From: Senimuribacter intestinalis
GTDB taxonomy: Bacteria; Bacillota; Clostridia; Peptostreptococcales; Anaerovoracaceae
Assembly: GCA_943192975.1 (NCBI GenBank)
Contig: CALPCJ010000004.1
Coordinates: forward strand, 62,001 to 126,000
Reading direction: 5' to 3'
Length of the DNA stretch: 64,000 nt
Positions 32,279 to 41,017 of this stretch are shown piece by piece. The stretch's first letter is position 1; the number at the start of each line of letters is the position of its first letter. The notes beneath the pieces are model-generated. The model did not search any database. It was not told where the DNA came from and was given only the letters and a program-made list of their open reading frames with translations. The translations under genes were made by a program, and so were the position numbers.

Positions 32279-32992
32279 ATGTCTAATATACCTACCCCAC
32301 ATATTTCAGCGAAGCTGGGCGATTTTGCAGAAACCGTACTTATGCCGGGCGATCCGCTGCGCTCTAAGTTTATTGCGGAGAATTTTCTGGAAGGCGCTGA
32401 ACTTGTCAACAATGTAAGAGGTGTACAAGGATACACTGGTACATATAAGGGCAAGAAAGTATCCGTCATGGCTTCCGGTATGGGAATGCCTGCTATCGGG
32501 ATTTATTCTTATGAGCTGTTCAACTTTTATGATGTAAAGAATATCATCAGAGTCGGCACTGCTGGCGGACTTCGCGAGGAAGTTAAAGTCAAAGATATCA
32601 TCATGGGTATGGCTTGCATGACCAATTCCAACTGGGCTGCCCAGTATGAAATCAATGCGGTGATTCCGGCTGTGTGCTCCTATGATCTTTTGAAAAAGGC
32701 TGAGCAAGCGGCTGCTGATTTAGGCGTTAAACCGCATATCGGTACGATTTTTTCATCAGATGTATTCTATGACAGTACCAGAGATTACGACAAATGGAGA
32801 AGCATGGGCGTGCTGGGCGTAGAAATGGAAGCGGCAGCGCTGTACATGCAGGCTGCAAAAGCCGGAAAAAATGCGCTGTGCATCTGCACCGTATCCGATC
32901 ACATGGTTACAGGGGAATCCTGCAGCTCAGACGAAAGGCAGACCGCATTTACTACGATGATGGAAATTGCGCTGGAAACAGCAATTAGATAA
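32279..32992 (+). CDS. deoD: DeoD-type purine-nucleoside phosphorylase
   Basis: A 237-residue enzyme cleaving purine (deoxy)nucleosides with phosphate for salvage. Conserved features: TPHISAKLGDFAETVLMPGDPLR, the phosphate-binding RVGTAGGL and EMEAAALY, and the catalytic Asp in CTVSDHMV, all of the hexameric DeoD class. ATG 32279 is used because AAGGAG stands 9 bp upstream; the in-frame ATG at 32270 touches the ribosome site. A terminator hairpin follows. Confidence 0.95.
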   Translation: MSNIPTPHISAKLGDFAETVLMPGDPLRSKFIAENFLEGAELVNNVRGVQGYTGTYKGKKVSVMASGMGMPAIGIYSYELFNFYDVKNIIRVGTAGGLREEVKVKDIIMGMACMTNSNWAAQYEINAVIPAVCSYDLLKKAEQAAADLGVKPHIGTIFSSDVFYDSTRDYDKWRSMGVLGVEMEAAALYMQAAKAGKNALCICTVSDHMVTGESCSSDERQTAFTTMMEIALETAIR

Positions 32993-33014
32993 GATCAAAT
33001 TTAATAGAACAGAG

Positions 33015-33050
33015 AAAACAGGGTGAACCGATGATGGTCAGCCCTGTTTT
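33015..33050 (+). terminator. terminator after deoD
   Basis: AAAACAGGG (33015-33023) / CCCTGTTTT (33042-33050) followed by TT, with partial inner pairing. Confidence 0.85.
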
Positions 33051-33128
33051 TTGTCTGTTATGGTCTCTTTTCCAGAGAAAAAGTTTCCTGCCGGTTGATT
33101 TATCTTCACGAAATATCGTGCATCTCTA

Positions 33129-33157
33129 TTGAGCAGAGTGAGCGGGCTGGATATAAT
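33129..33157 (+). promoter_or_regulatory. promoter of XRE-regulator/ABC operon
   Basis: -35 TTGAGC (33129-33134), 17 bp, -10 TATAAT (33152-33157). A palindrome CACGA-AATA-TCGTG (33107-33120) just upstream of the -35 is a possible operator for the regulator encoded next. Confidence 0.7.
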
Positions 33158-33176
33158 AACTGTAGGAGGTGTAAGG

Positions 33177-34304
33177 ATGAATATTTTGAGTTTTTCAGAG
33201 AACATCACTTGTTTGCGCAGGGAACGGGGAATGACCCAGGAACAGCTGGCGGATTTTCTTGGCGTAACTAAGGCGTCTATATCTAAGTGGGAGACGAAAC
33301 AGTCGCTGCCGGATATATTGATGCTGCCTAAACTTGCTGCTTTCTTTGATGTAACAATCGATCAACTGGTGGGATATGAGCCGCAGTTGAGTAAAGAACA
33401 GATACAGGGGATTTATGAGGAATTGTCGGAGGAATTTGCGATGCGGGAACGGTTTGAACAGACCATGAGTCGGAGCAGGAAGCTAGTGAAGCAATACTAC
33501 AGCTGTTATCGTTTTTTGTTCTATATAGGTTCGCTGTGGATCAATCATTTTATGCTGGCGGAGAGCAGGAAGCAGCAGGAAACGATTTTGGAAGATGCGA
33601 TAGCCCTCTTTGATCATATCAGTTCTCAGAGTGGGGATGTAGGTCTTTGCGGTGATGCGCAGATGATGCGTGCTACAGCACTGTTACAGTTGGGAAAAGC
33701 TGCGGACGTTGTAGAGTGTTTGGAAGAAACATTGAGTCCATATCGTTTAGCGGTACAGAGCGACGGGCTTTTGATTCAGGCATATCAGATGCTAGGAGAA
33801 AATGAGCAGGCGGATAGCTTTGCGCAGGTAAGCATGTATATACATCTAATCATATTGATGTCTGATGCAGTTTGGCGCATGTCGTTAAGGAAGGATGACC
33901 GGAATTTTTGCATGGAAACCATCAGGCGCGTGGATAGCCTTTTGGAAGACTGGAATAAGGAGATGACGCATCCCAACGAGGCCATATATCATATGCAGGC
34001 AGCCGTTGTTTATATGTGTTATTCCATGCATGAAGAGGCTTTGAACCGTTTGGAACGCTACGTAAAATGTATCGGAAGCTGTGAAGAAAACGGATTTCGG
34101 CTTTGCGGCGACAGCTATTTTGATAAAATGGGGGATTGGTTTGAGACGCTGGTGCAGGGCGGAGGAGCGCCGCGCAGTAAGAAAGTGATTTTGGAAAGTG
34201 CTGCGCAGATTTTTCAGCATCCGGCGTTTGCGCCTATACAGAAAGAACCGCGTTTTTTAGCAATAAAGCGTTTATTAGAGACTATAGGAGGGCAGGAAAG
34301 ATGA
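33177..34304 (+). CDS. XRE-family HTH regulator with C-terminal helical repeat region
   Basis: A 375-residue protein with an N-terminal Cro/CI-type HTH (about 8-62; LRRERGMTQEQLADFLGVTKASISKWE) and a long helical C-terminus, probably TPR-like, of the kind seen in clostridial regulators of ABC exporters. It is the first gene of a four-gene unit with a PLDc_N peptide and an ABC transporter, so it likely senses the exported compound or reports transporter state. ATG 33177 follows AGGAGGTGTAAGG; an upstream GTG overlaps the promoter and is rejected. Confidence 0.85.
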   Translation: MNILSFSENITCLRRERGMTQEQLADFLGVTKASISKWETKQSLPDILMLPKLAAFFDVTIDQLVGYEPQLSKEQIQGIYEELSEEFAMRERFEQTMSRSRKLVKQYYSCYRFLFYIGSLWINHFMLAESRKQQETILEDAIALFDHISSQSGDVGLCGDAQMMRATALLQLGKAADVVECLEETLSPYRLAVQSDGLLIQAYQMLGENEQADSFAQVSMYIHLIILMSDAVWRMSLRKDDRNFCMETIRRVDSLLEDWNKEMTHPNEAIYHMQAAVVYMCYSMHEEALNRLERYVKCIGSCEENGFRLCGDSYFDKMGDWFETLVQGGGAPRSKKVILESAAQIFQHPAFAPIQKEPRFLAIKRLLETIGGQER

Positions 34305-34501
34305 GTTTGCGAGAATTAATGCCGTTTCTCATTCCACTGGCAATTGCGGAGATTGCGCTGCTGGCGTTTACCATGTGGCATATATTGACCCATGACAGGT
34401 ATAAAAGGGGAAACCGGGCGATTTGGATCATTGTAGCCATTGCTGGTATGCAGTTTATTGGCCCGGTGCTATATTTTTTACTGGGGAAGGAGGATAACTG
34501 A
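34301..34501 (+). CDS. PLDc_N-domain small membrane protein
   Basis: 66 residues with two membrane helices, matching the phospholipase-D nuclease N-terminal (PLDc_N) domain: the second half RAIWIIVAIAGMQFIGPVLYFLLGK is characteristic. Such stand-alone pieces commonly sit beside ABC exporters in Firmicutes (bacitracin/lantibiotic-type systems). The start overlaps the regulator stop (ATGA), and its stop overlaps the next ATG. Confidence 0.82.
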   Translation: MSLRELMPFLIPLAIAEIALLAFTMWHILTHDRYKRGNRAIWIIVAIAGMQFIGPVLYFLLGKEDN

Positions 34502-35403
34502 TGAATGTACTGGAACTTCGCAATGTTTCAAAGCGCTTTGGCGCAAACAGTGTGTTGAATGATTTGAATTTTTCTGTTCCAGAGAATAGTATTTTCGGAT
34601 TTATTGGAGAGAACGGTGCGGGGAAGACCACTACCATGAAGCTTATTTTGGGTCTGATGCAGCCTGATAGTGGGGAAATTCGTGTGCAGGGGGAAAAAGT
34701 CCTGTTTGGCAGCAGCCGGACCAATCAAAACATAGGGTATCTGCCTGATGTACCAGAGTTTTATGATTTTTTAACACCAATGGAATATCTGAACTTATGC
34801 GGAAAAATATCCAAAATACCGAAGGCGGAATGTGAACATAGAGTTAAAGACCTGCTGGTGATGGTAGGGCTGGCGGGAAAGAATAAACGTATTCATGGCT
34901 TTTCTAGGGGAATGAAACAACGACTTGGTATTGCACAGGCACTGCTTACACAGCCGAAGCTTTTGATTTGTGATGAGCCTACTTCAGCCCTTGATCCGGC
35001 GGGCAGACGTGAAATTCTGGACATTTTATCGGAGGTGAAATCTCAGACGACGGTTCTGTTCTCGACGCACATCCTGTCTGATGTAGAGCGAATCTGTGAT
35101 GAATTTGCGTTTCTTCACGGTGGAAAGCTTGCTGCCTGGGGAACTATGGAGCAGATGAGAAAGCTGCGTGGCAGTAATGGGATAGAAGTCGAATTTGACA
35201 CTGCGGCAGACGCTGCGTTATTTGCGGAGCGATATCCGCAGGTCAGAAGGACAGGAAGCTGCAGACTGCATTTTGATGATAAAGGAGTGGACGATATGCC
35301 CGCTATTTTAGAGGATTTATCGCACAGCGGTCTTGCAGTTCAGCGAGTAGAACAGAAGGAGCCAGCGCTGGAAGATTTATTTATGGAGGTGATGGGAAAA
35401 TGA
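34501..35403 (+). CDS. ABC transporter ATP-binding protein
   Basis: A 300-residue ATPase with Walker A GENGAGKTTT, Q-loop region YLPDVPEFYDFLTP, signature FSRGMKQRLGIAQ, Walker B LLICDEPTSALDP and the H-loop in FSTHILSDVERI. The C-terminal 80 residues are typical of BcrA/CcmA-like exporter ATPases. With the following permease it should form an ABC-2 exporter, possibly for a peptide antibiotic or lipid; the cargo is unknown. AAGGAGG precedes the ATG. Confidence 0.92.
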   Translation: MNVLELRNVSKRFGANSVLNDLNFSVPENSIFGFIGENGAGKTTTMKLILGLMQPDSGEIRVQGEKVLFGSSRTNQNIGYLPDVPEFYDFLTPMEYLNLCGKISKIPKAECEHRVKDLLVMVGLAGKNKRIHGFSRGMKQRLGIAQALLTQPKLLICDEPTSALDPAGRREILDILSEVKSQTTVLFSTHILSDVERICDEFAFLHGGKLAAWGTMEQMRKLRGSNGIEVEFDTAADAALFAERYPQVRRTGSCRLHFDDKGVDDMPAILEDLSHSGLAVQRVEQKEPALEDLFMEVMGK

Positions 35404-36170
35404 TGGAACTGCGAGCATTTACATGGAAAGAATTTTTGTGGGCAGCGCGGACGGGAAAGCTGATGTTTTTGATGATTCTCTTTGTCCTCTTTGGCGTCAT
35501 GAATCCTGCAATCGCTAAAATGACACCGTGGCTGATGGAGACATTAGCGGGAGATCTGGCAGACAGCGGTTTTCATATAGTGGCGACTACTGTTAATGGA
35601 CTGACTTCGTGGAATCAGTTTTGCAAAAATATTCCTCTGGCTATGATTGTGTTTCTCTTACTTTTTTCTGGTATATTGACCAGCGAATACGAAAAGGGAA
35701 CACTAACTATGATGCTGGCAAAAGGTTTGGCGCGCTGGAAAATCCTTGCGGCAAAGGGGCTGGTTACGGGAATCCTTTGGACCGCAGGCTATTGGATGAG
35801 TTTTGCCATTACATGGGGTTATAACCGTTTTTTCTGGAATGACGATAGTGCAGCGTACGTTTTTGCTGCTGGTGGGTGCTACTATTTGCTGGGATTATGG
35901 CTGATTACATTGGTTTTACTTATGTCGGCAATTTTCAAAACCGGCGGAGCCGCCCTTGCCGCTGTAGTTTGCAGTTTTGCTGCGGTATATTTGCTAGGAT
36001 TTCTCCCCGCAATTAAAGAATATCTGCCGGGCTTTTTGTTCAATGCCCAGACGTTACTTGCTTCCGCAGCAGAGCCGGCGGATTTTGTGCCTGTGATTTT
36101 GATAACCATTGCCATAAGTGTTGCAAGTTTGGTAAGTGCTTTTATCCTGTTTGCACGGCGGACGGTTTAG
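35400..36170 (+). CDS. ABC-2 type permease
   Basis: A 256-residue protein with six predicted membrane segments and the ABC-2 pattern (FSGILTSEYEKGTLTMMLAKGLARWKILAAKG). It overlaps the ATPase gene by 4 bp and closes the operon begun by the XRE regulator. It is the membrane half of the exporter. Confidence 0.88.
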   Translation: MMELRAFTWKEFLWAARTGKLMFLMILFVLFGVMNPAIAKMTPWLMETLAGDLADSGFHIVATTVNGLTSWNQFCKNIPLAMIVFLLLFSGILTSEYEKGTLTMMLAKGLARWKILAAKGLVTGILWTAGYWMSFAITWGYNRFFWNDDSAAYVFAAGGCYYLLGLWLITLVLLMSAIFKTGGAALAAVVCSFAAVYLLGFLPAIKEYLPGFLFNAQTLLASAAEPADFVPVILITIAISVASLVSAFILFARRTV

Positions 36171-36312
36171 AAAATATGGAAGGTTCGTATCAAATAGAGT
36201 TGGAATCAATGAAATATTCGTGTAATTTAACGCGAATCATTCGATAAAAATTGTTGAAATGAACATGAATATCTGATATGCTATAGGTAACACTCTAAGG
36301 GAGGGTTATTCT

Positions 36313-37608
36313 ATGGATAGAAAGATTACGAAATTTTTGGAGGAGTGGAAGGAAAGCCAACACCGCAAACCTCTTATTTTACAGGGGGCAAGGCAGGTTG
36401 GTAAGACCTATTCGATTTTAGAGTTTGGTCGTACTTACTATGAGAATGTGGTGTATTTTAACTTTGAAACGAATCCTGCGTTGAATAAGACTTTTGAAGA
36501 GAATATCAGTCCTGATTATCTTATACCGATATTATCTCATATTGCAGGTCAGACGATTATCAGAGAGAAAACGCTGATTGTTTTTGATGAGGTGCAGCTT
36601 TGCGAAAGGGCGTTGACTTCACTGAAGTACTTTTGCGAGGATGCACCAGATTATCATATCATTGTGGCAGGTAGTCTGCTGGGCGTAGCGGTCAATAGAG
36701 CCAGCTTTTCTTTTCCTGTTGGCAAGGTGGATATGAAAACCTTGTATCCGATGGATATGGAGGAATTTATGCTTGCTATGGGCGAGGATTCACTTGTAGA
36801 GCAAATTAAGAAGTCCTTTGCTTCTGATACGCCACTGCCGTCAGCATTTCATGATACGGCGATGAAACTCTATCGCCAGTATCTGGTTGTAGGTGGTATG
36901 CCAGAATGTGTGATGCAGTTTGCAAACACAAGGGACTATGTCCTTGTTCGTCATATACAGGATACAATTCTTGCAAGTTATCTGAATGACATGAGCAAAT
37001 ATAACAATCTAAATGAAATAAAAAAAACGAGGCTTGCCTATGACAATATTACTGTGCAGCTTTCAAAGAAAAATACTCGTTTTCAGTATAAGCTCGTAAA
37101 AAAAGGCGGGCGCGCTTCAGAGTTTGAAAATGCTATTGAGTGGCTTTGTCTGTCAGGTATCGTGTCACGGATTTACAAGGTAGAGCAGATTAAAAAGCCC
37201 CTTGAGAATTATCGCGACATTGACTCGTTCAAAATATATGTGTCGGACTTGGGACTGCTTTGTGCGAAAAAAGATTTAACCGCGGATGATATTCTCTACA
37301 TGACATCAGAAATTAATGACTTTAAAGGCGGCATGACCGAAAATTATGTCAATGTACAGCTTGCAATAAATGGATATAATACGTATTATTGGATGTCCGA
37401 AAGAGGCGCAGAAATTGACTTTGTCATTCAGCGTGATGGCAAGCTGATTCCTGTTGAGGTCAAGTCTGCTGATAATACGAAAGCGAAAAGTTTAAAGGTC
37501 TACATGGAGACTTATAAGCCGGCTTATGCAATCAAGCTTTCTGCGAAGAATTTTGGCTTTGAGGATGGAAAAAAGACGGTGCCGCTTTATGCAGCATTTT
37601 GCATTTGA
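36313..37608 (+). CDS. AAA ATPase with DUF4143 C-terminal domain, copy 2
   Basis: A 431-residue relative of the ATPase at 29159, same length but clearly diverged: Walker A GARQVGKTYS, Walker B TLIVFDEVQLCERAL, VAGSLLGVAV, then a DUF4143 domain (YVSDLGLLCAKKDL) with the PD-(D/E)xK-like end GAEIDFVIQRDGKLIPVEVKSA, where Glu, Asp, and E-V-K are all present. Nuclease activity is possible but unproven in this family. GGGAGG precedes the ATG. The gene ends at a strong terminator into which a group II intron has inserted. Confidence 0.87.
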   Translation: MDRKITKFLEEWKESQHRKPLILQGARQVGKTYSILEFGRTYYENVVYFNFETNPALNKTFEENISPDYLIPILSHIAGQTIIREKTLIVFDEVQLCERALTSLKYFCEDAPDYHIIVAGSLLGVAVNRASFSFPVGKVDMKTLYPMDMEEFMLAMGEDSLVEQIKKSFASDTPLPSAFHDTAMKLYRQYLVVGGMPECVMQFANTRDYVLVRHIQDTILASYLNDMSKYNNLNEIKKTRLAYDNITVQLSKKNTRFQYKLVKKGGRASEFENAIEWLCLSGIVSRIYKVEQIKKPLENYRDIDSFKIYVSDLGLLCAKKDLTADDILYMTSEINDFKGGMTENYVNVQLAINGYNTYYWMSERGAEIDFVIQRDGKLIPVEVKSADNTKAKSLKVYMETYKPAYAIKLSAKNFGFEDGKKTVPLYAAFCI

Positions 37609-37633
37609 TTTAAAATAGGATGTGCTAGGTGAA

Positions 37634-37671
37634 AAAACAGCAGCCAGGGAAATTCTTTTGGCTGCTGTTTT
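37634..37671 (+). terminator. terminator after DUF4143 ATPase copy 2
   Basis: AAAACAGCAGCCA (37634-37646) / TGGCTGCTGTTTT (37659-37671), 13 perfect pairs ending in a T-run. The intron begins two to four bases later. Confidence 0.88.
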
Positions 37672-37672
37672 G

Positions 37673-38063
37673 GTTTGCGCGCCATGGGCGCGCTCTAACG
37701 GGTGAAAGACCCGAACACGCCTAGGCAACGAGGAAGTGTATAGCTGAACAGCAAGGGTGTCCATCGTGAGATGGAATCTGAAGGAAGCTGTAGGCAAACC
37801 CTTGGTCCGACGGACAAGAAAATATAAACCGCCGCCAGTCCGCAGGGTGGAGATACCAAAACCTGAGGGTGCCATAACAGCTAGATACAAAAGGCAATAA
37901 GCAACAAGAGATTAGCCGAATATGGGCTAATCTCTATGCTGGACTATTACACCGCAAGGTGTGTTACACGTTAAGTTGGTTGAACCGACGTGTACCGAAT
38001 GGTACGCACGGTGGTGTGAAAGGCCGGAAATTTCTCAATTAGAGAAATTTTCTCCTACTCAAT
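37673..38063 (+). mobile_element. ORF-less group II intron
   Basis: About 391 nt without a reverse transcriptase. The 5' side has the domain I hairpin GCGCGCC-ATG-GGCGCGC, then CTAACGGGTGAAAGACCCG, GCTGAACAGCAAGGGTGTCC and ATCGTGAGATGGAATCTGA, all familiar from clostridial group II introns. The 3' side has domain V (about 37982-38017, ACCGACGTGTACCGAATGGT onward) and domain VI ending CTCCTACTCAAT. Between them a short hairpin (GAGATTAGCC / GGGCTAATCTC, near 37908-37934) stands where the RT gene would be. The usual GTGYG 5' end is altered (GTTTGCGCG), so splicing is uncertain. Confidence 0.8.
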
Positions 38064-38076
38064 CTATAATTTTTGG

Positions 38077-38493
38077 TTATTTACTTTCTGCATCGCAGTA
38101 TACGCATCTGTAAACCTGCTTTTCTTTGTCGACCAGTTTAAATTTATGTACGATTTCCTGCTCAATGGAAGTGATACATCTAGGGTTTTTACACTTGATT
38201 ACATCGGTCAGAGTTTCCGGCAGTTCCAGATGTTTCTTCTCGAACAGTTTACCGTCTTTTACGATGTTGACGGTGATGTTGTCGTCAACATAACCCAGAA
38301 CATCAAAATCCAGATCGATCAGCTGGTCGATTTTGATGATGTCCTTTTTGCCGTATTTGGAGCTGTCTGCATTCTGAATGATTGCAACACAGTTATTAAT
38401 TTTGTCCAGTCTGAGCAGCTCGTAAATCTGCATGCTCTTTCCTGCTTTGATATGGTCCAGTACGATACCAGTGCTTACGCCATCTATATTCAT
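38077..38493 (-). CDS. pyrI: aspartate carbamoyltransferase regulatory chain
   Basis: The 138-residue allosteric subunit of aspartate transcarbamoylase. The nucleotide-binding N-terminal domain is followed by a zinc domain with Cys101, Cys106, Cys130 and Cys133 (CKNPRC...CVYC), which joins regulatory to catalytic chains. It is the last gene of the leftward pyr operon, 31 bp after pyrB, with AGGAATT before the ATG. Confidence 0.96.
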   Translation of the reverse strand: MNIDGVSTGIVLDHIKAGKSMQIYELLRLDKINNCVAIIQNADSSKYGKKDIIKIDQLIDLDFDVLGYVDDNITVNIVKDGKLFEKKHLELPETLTDVIKCKNPRCITSIEQEIVHKFKLVDKEKQVYRCVYCDAESK

Positions 38494-38524
38494 AAGTAAT
38501 TCCTCTCTTTCTTTATTGCTTTAA

Positions 38525-39454
38525 TTATGCTTCTCTCTTAATTCCCAGTAAGTAAAGAATCAGAGCCATTCTAATGTGTTTTCCGCACAGTGCCTGGAAG
38601 AAGTAAGCGGCTCTCGGGTCGTCATCCACTTCTACAGAGATTTCATTGACCCTTGGCAGTGGGTGCATGATGGTCAAATCTTCTTTTGCAGCCTGCAGTT
38701 TTTCTAGGTCCAGGATGTAGCTGTCTTTTAGTCTGATATAGTCTTCTTCGTTGAAGAAACGTTCTCTCTGTACACGGGTCATGTACAGAATGTCTAGCTC
38801 TTCCATAGCGTCTTCCAGTCTTTCAACTTCTTTCCATTTTGCGCCGGCTTTGTCCATGGATTCCTTCACGTAGTCAGGTACCTGCAGTTCCTGCGGGGAG
38901 ATGAGAACGAAGCTGACGTTTTCGTATCTCAGCATTGCTTCGATGAGGGAGTGTACGGTTCTTCCGAATTTTAAGTCGCCGCAAAGACCTACCGTCATGT
39001 TGCCCAGTCTGCCTTTTTTTCTCTTGATGGTCAAAAGGTCGGTCAGGGTCTGGGTCGGATGGAAGTGACCACCGTCGCCGCCGTTGATGATAGGTACGGT
39101 AGTTCTCTGTGCAGCTACAATCGGCGCACCTTCTTTTGGATGGCGCATTGCGATGATGTCTGCATAGCAGCCGACAGTTCTGATAGTGTCGCTTACGCTT
39201 TCGCCTTTTGCTGCGGAGCTGGAGCTTGCTTCAGAGAATCCCAGCACGCTGCCGCCCAGTTCAAGCATTGCAGCTTCAAAGCTGAGCCTGGTTCTGGTGC
39301 TCGGTTCAAAGAACAAGGTCGCCAGTTTCTTGTGTGCGCAGATGTCTTCGTATGCAGCATGGTTTTCCACAATGTCATCAGCCACACGAATTAGCTCATC
39401 GATTTCTTCGATGGTGAAGTCGGTAATGTTGATAAGATTTTTAATTTTGTTCAT
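38525..39454 (-). CDS. pyrB: aspartate carbamoyltransferase catalytic chain
   Basis: A 309-residue catalytic subunit making N-carbamoylaspartate. The carbamoyl-phosphate loop FFEPSTRTRLSFE (Ser52-Thr-Arg-Thr-Arg56) and HPLPRVNEISVEVD near the C-terminus are conserved. It starts immediately after the pyrE stop, with GGGAGAC in the end of pyrE as ribosome site. With pyrI it forms the regulated dodecamer. Confidence 0.97.
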   Translation of the reverse strand: MNKIKNLINITDFTIEEIDELIRVADDIVENHAAYEDICAHKKLATLFFEPSTRTRLSFEAAMLELGGSVLGFSEASSSSAAKGESVSDTIRTVGCYADIIAMRHPKEGAPIVAAQRTTVPIINGGDGGHFHPTQTLTDLLTIKRKKGRLGNMTVGLCGDLKFGRTVHSLIEAMLRYENVSFVLISPQELQVPDYVKESMDKAGAKWKEVERLEDAMEELDILYMTRVQRERFFNEEDYIRLKDSYILDLEKLQAAKEDLTIMHPLPRVNEISVEVDDDPRAAYFFQALCGKHIRMALILYLLGIKREA

Positions 39455-40093
39455 TTATTTGTCTCCCTTCATCCAACCTTCATCAGAAGGATTGTCTCTA
39501 AACTTTAAGATTCTCTCTTTATCAGAAGCCTTGATATAGCCTGTGTCAGCAGCGACTTCTACCAAAGCGTCAAGGTCACATAAGCTTACGTTTTTTACGT
39601 TGTGCTCCGCAAATCTGTCCAGACCCTTTTTCATGCCGTAGGTGAAAATGCTGGCAATACCCAGAACATCAGCGCCTGCAGCACGAAGGACTTCTACAGT
39701 ATCTACTGCAGAGCCGCCTGTGGAGACCAGATCTTCCACGACAACAACTTTCTGACCCGGAAGGAGTTTTCCTTCAATCTGGTTGGTTCTTCCGTGGTCC
39801 TTGGCGGAACCTCTGACATAGCCCATAGGAATGTTCATCAGGTGACCGACGATTGCAGCGTGGGCAATGCCTGCGGTGCTGGTGCCCATGACAACTTCGC
39901 ACTCGGAAAAGTGCTCTTTGATGGTGGCAACCAGTCCTTCTTCTACCTTAATTCTTACCTCGGGTGCGGTCAGGGTCAGTCTGTTGTCACAGTAAATCGG
40001 ACTCTTAATGCCGCTTGCCCAGGTGAAAGGCTCTTCTGGTCTTAGGAAAACTGCCTCGATGGACAGAAGCCCTTTTGCGATATCTGTTTTCAT
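39455..40093 (-). CDS. pyrE: orotate phosphoribosyltransferase
   Basis: A 212-residue enzyme converting orotate plus PRPP to OMP. Signatures: FTWASGIKSPIYCDNR, RGSAKDHGRTNQIEGKL and the PRPP loop VVVVEDLVSTGGSAVD. ATG 40093 is chosen because GGAGG lies 10 bp upstream; a TTG at 40108 overlaps that site. It sits between pyrF and pyrB in the operon. Confidence 0.96.
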   Translation of the reverse strand: MKTDIAKGLLSIEAVFLRPEEPFTWASGIKSPIYCDNRLTLTAPEVRIKVEEGLVATIKEHFSECEVVMGTSTAGIAHAAIVGHLMNIPMGYVRGSAKDHGRTNQIEGKLLPGQKVVVVEDLVSTGGSAVDTVEVLRAAGADVLGIASIFTYGMKKGLDRFAEHNVKNVSLCDLDALVEVAADTGYIKASDKERILKFRDNPSDEGWMKGDK

Positions 40094-40127
40094 AAAAAGT
40101 TCCTCCAATCTATATATAAAAAATGTA

Positions 40128-40826
40128 TTAGCCTATAAATTCTCTGCATACGCGTTCGTAAGCTGCTACTGGATCATCTGCCTTGGTAATGGGTCTTCCT
40201 ACGACGATATAGTCGCTTCCCAGTTCCTTTGCCTTTTCCGGTGTGGTGACTCTGACCTGATCGCCTTTGTCGCCGTCGGCAAAGCGCACGCCCGGGGTTA
40301 CGGTGAGAAAAGATTCCCTGCAAGCCTGATGAATTTTGCCGGATTCCAAAGGGGAGCAGACAACGCCGTCAAGACCAGCTTCTTTTGCGTTTTGTGCATA
40401 TTTGGTTACCACTTCGTCAAGGGGCGCATCGATGAGCAGCTCCTTTTGCATTCTTTCCTGACTGGTGGAAGTCAGCTGCGTCACTGCGATGAGCAGCGGG
40501 CGACTGCCGTCTTCTCTGGTTAAGCCACGGAGCGCAGCTTCCATCATGTCTTTGGTACCGGCAGCGTGCAGGTTACACATGTCTACATCCAGCTTGGATA
40601 AAGCTGCCATAGCTTTCTCCACAGTATTTGGAATGTCGTGCAGCTTCAGATCCAGAAAAATCTGATGCCCTCTATCCTTGATTTCCTTTACGATGGCAGG
40701 CCCTTCGCTGTAGAAAAGTTCCATGCCGATCTTTACATAAGGCTTTCTGCCTGTGAACTTGTCTAAAAATGACAGCGTATCTTCCTTTGACGGAAAATCG
40801 CAAGCGATGATTACATCTTTACCCAT
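40128..40826 (-). CDS. pyrF: orotidine 5'-phosphate decarboxylase
   Basis: A 232-residue TIM-barrel decarboxylase forming UMP, with the catalytic charge network DLKLHD (Asp59, Lys61, Asp64), the N-terminal IIACDFPS and the phosphate-binding VVGRPITKA. AGGAGG lies 7 bp upstream of the ATG, and the repeat element at 40839-41005 begins one base beyond that ribosome site, separating this gene from pyrD. Confidence 0.96.
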   Translation of the reverse strand: MGKDVIIACDFPSKEDTLSFLDKFTGRKPYVKIGMELFYSEGPAIVKEIKDRGHQIFLDLKLHDIPNTVEKAMAALSKLDVDMCNLHAAGTKDMMEAALRGLTREDGSRPLLIAVTQLTSTSQERMQKELLIDAPLDEVVTKYAQNAKEAGLDGVVCSPLESGKIHQACRESFLTVTPGVRFADGDKGDQVRVTTPEKAKELGSDYIVVGRPITKADDPVAAYERVCREFIG

Positions 40827-40838
40827 AATATTCCTCCT

Positions 40839-41005
40839 ATCTTAACCGAAATCTGAAAAAAGTTGATTTTATGTATAAATTCTCGTCTGTTTTAGTCCCG
40901 TTTCAGCTGAATTTTATACATTTTTTTGAGAAAATCTTGATTTCGGTTAACTTTTCGCGTTTTTGTTATACTTAAATTCAAGTTATTTGCGATATAAGTT
41001 AAAAT
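40839..41005. repeat. phased 40-bp repeat element, family delta, copy 2
   Basis: Three 40-bp units matching the element at 13371-13652: 40839-40878 rightward (ATCTTAAC...TGTATAA), 40914-40953 and 40966-41005 inverted. Starts are 75 and 52 bp apart. Outer arms of units 1 and 2 share TTAACCGAAATC. The element fills almost the whole pyrD-pyrF gap inside the operon. Confidence 0.78.
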
Positions 41006-41017
41006 TCTATATTCGTC

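Noticed and set aside
33129..33176. GTG start for the XRE regulator
   Set aside because: It coincides with the -35/-10 promoter boxes; ATG 33177 has an AGGAGG site.
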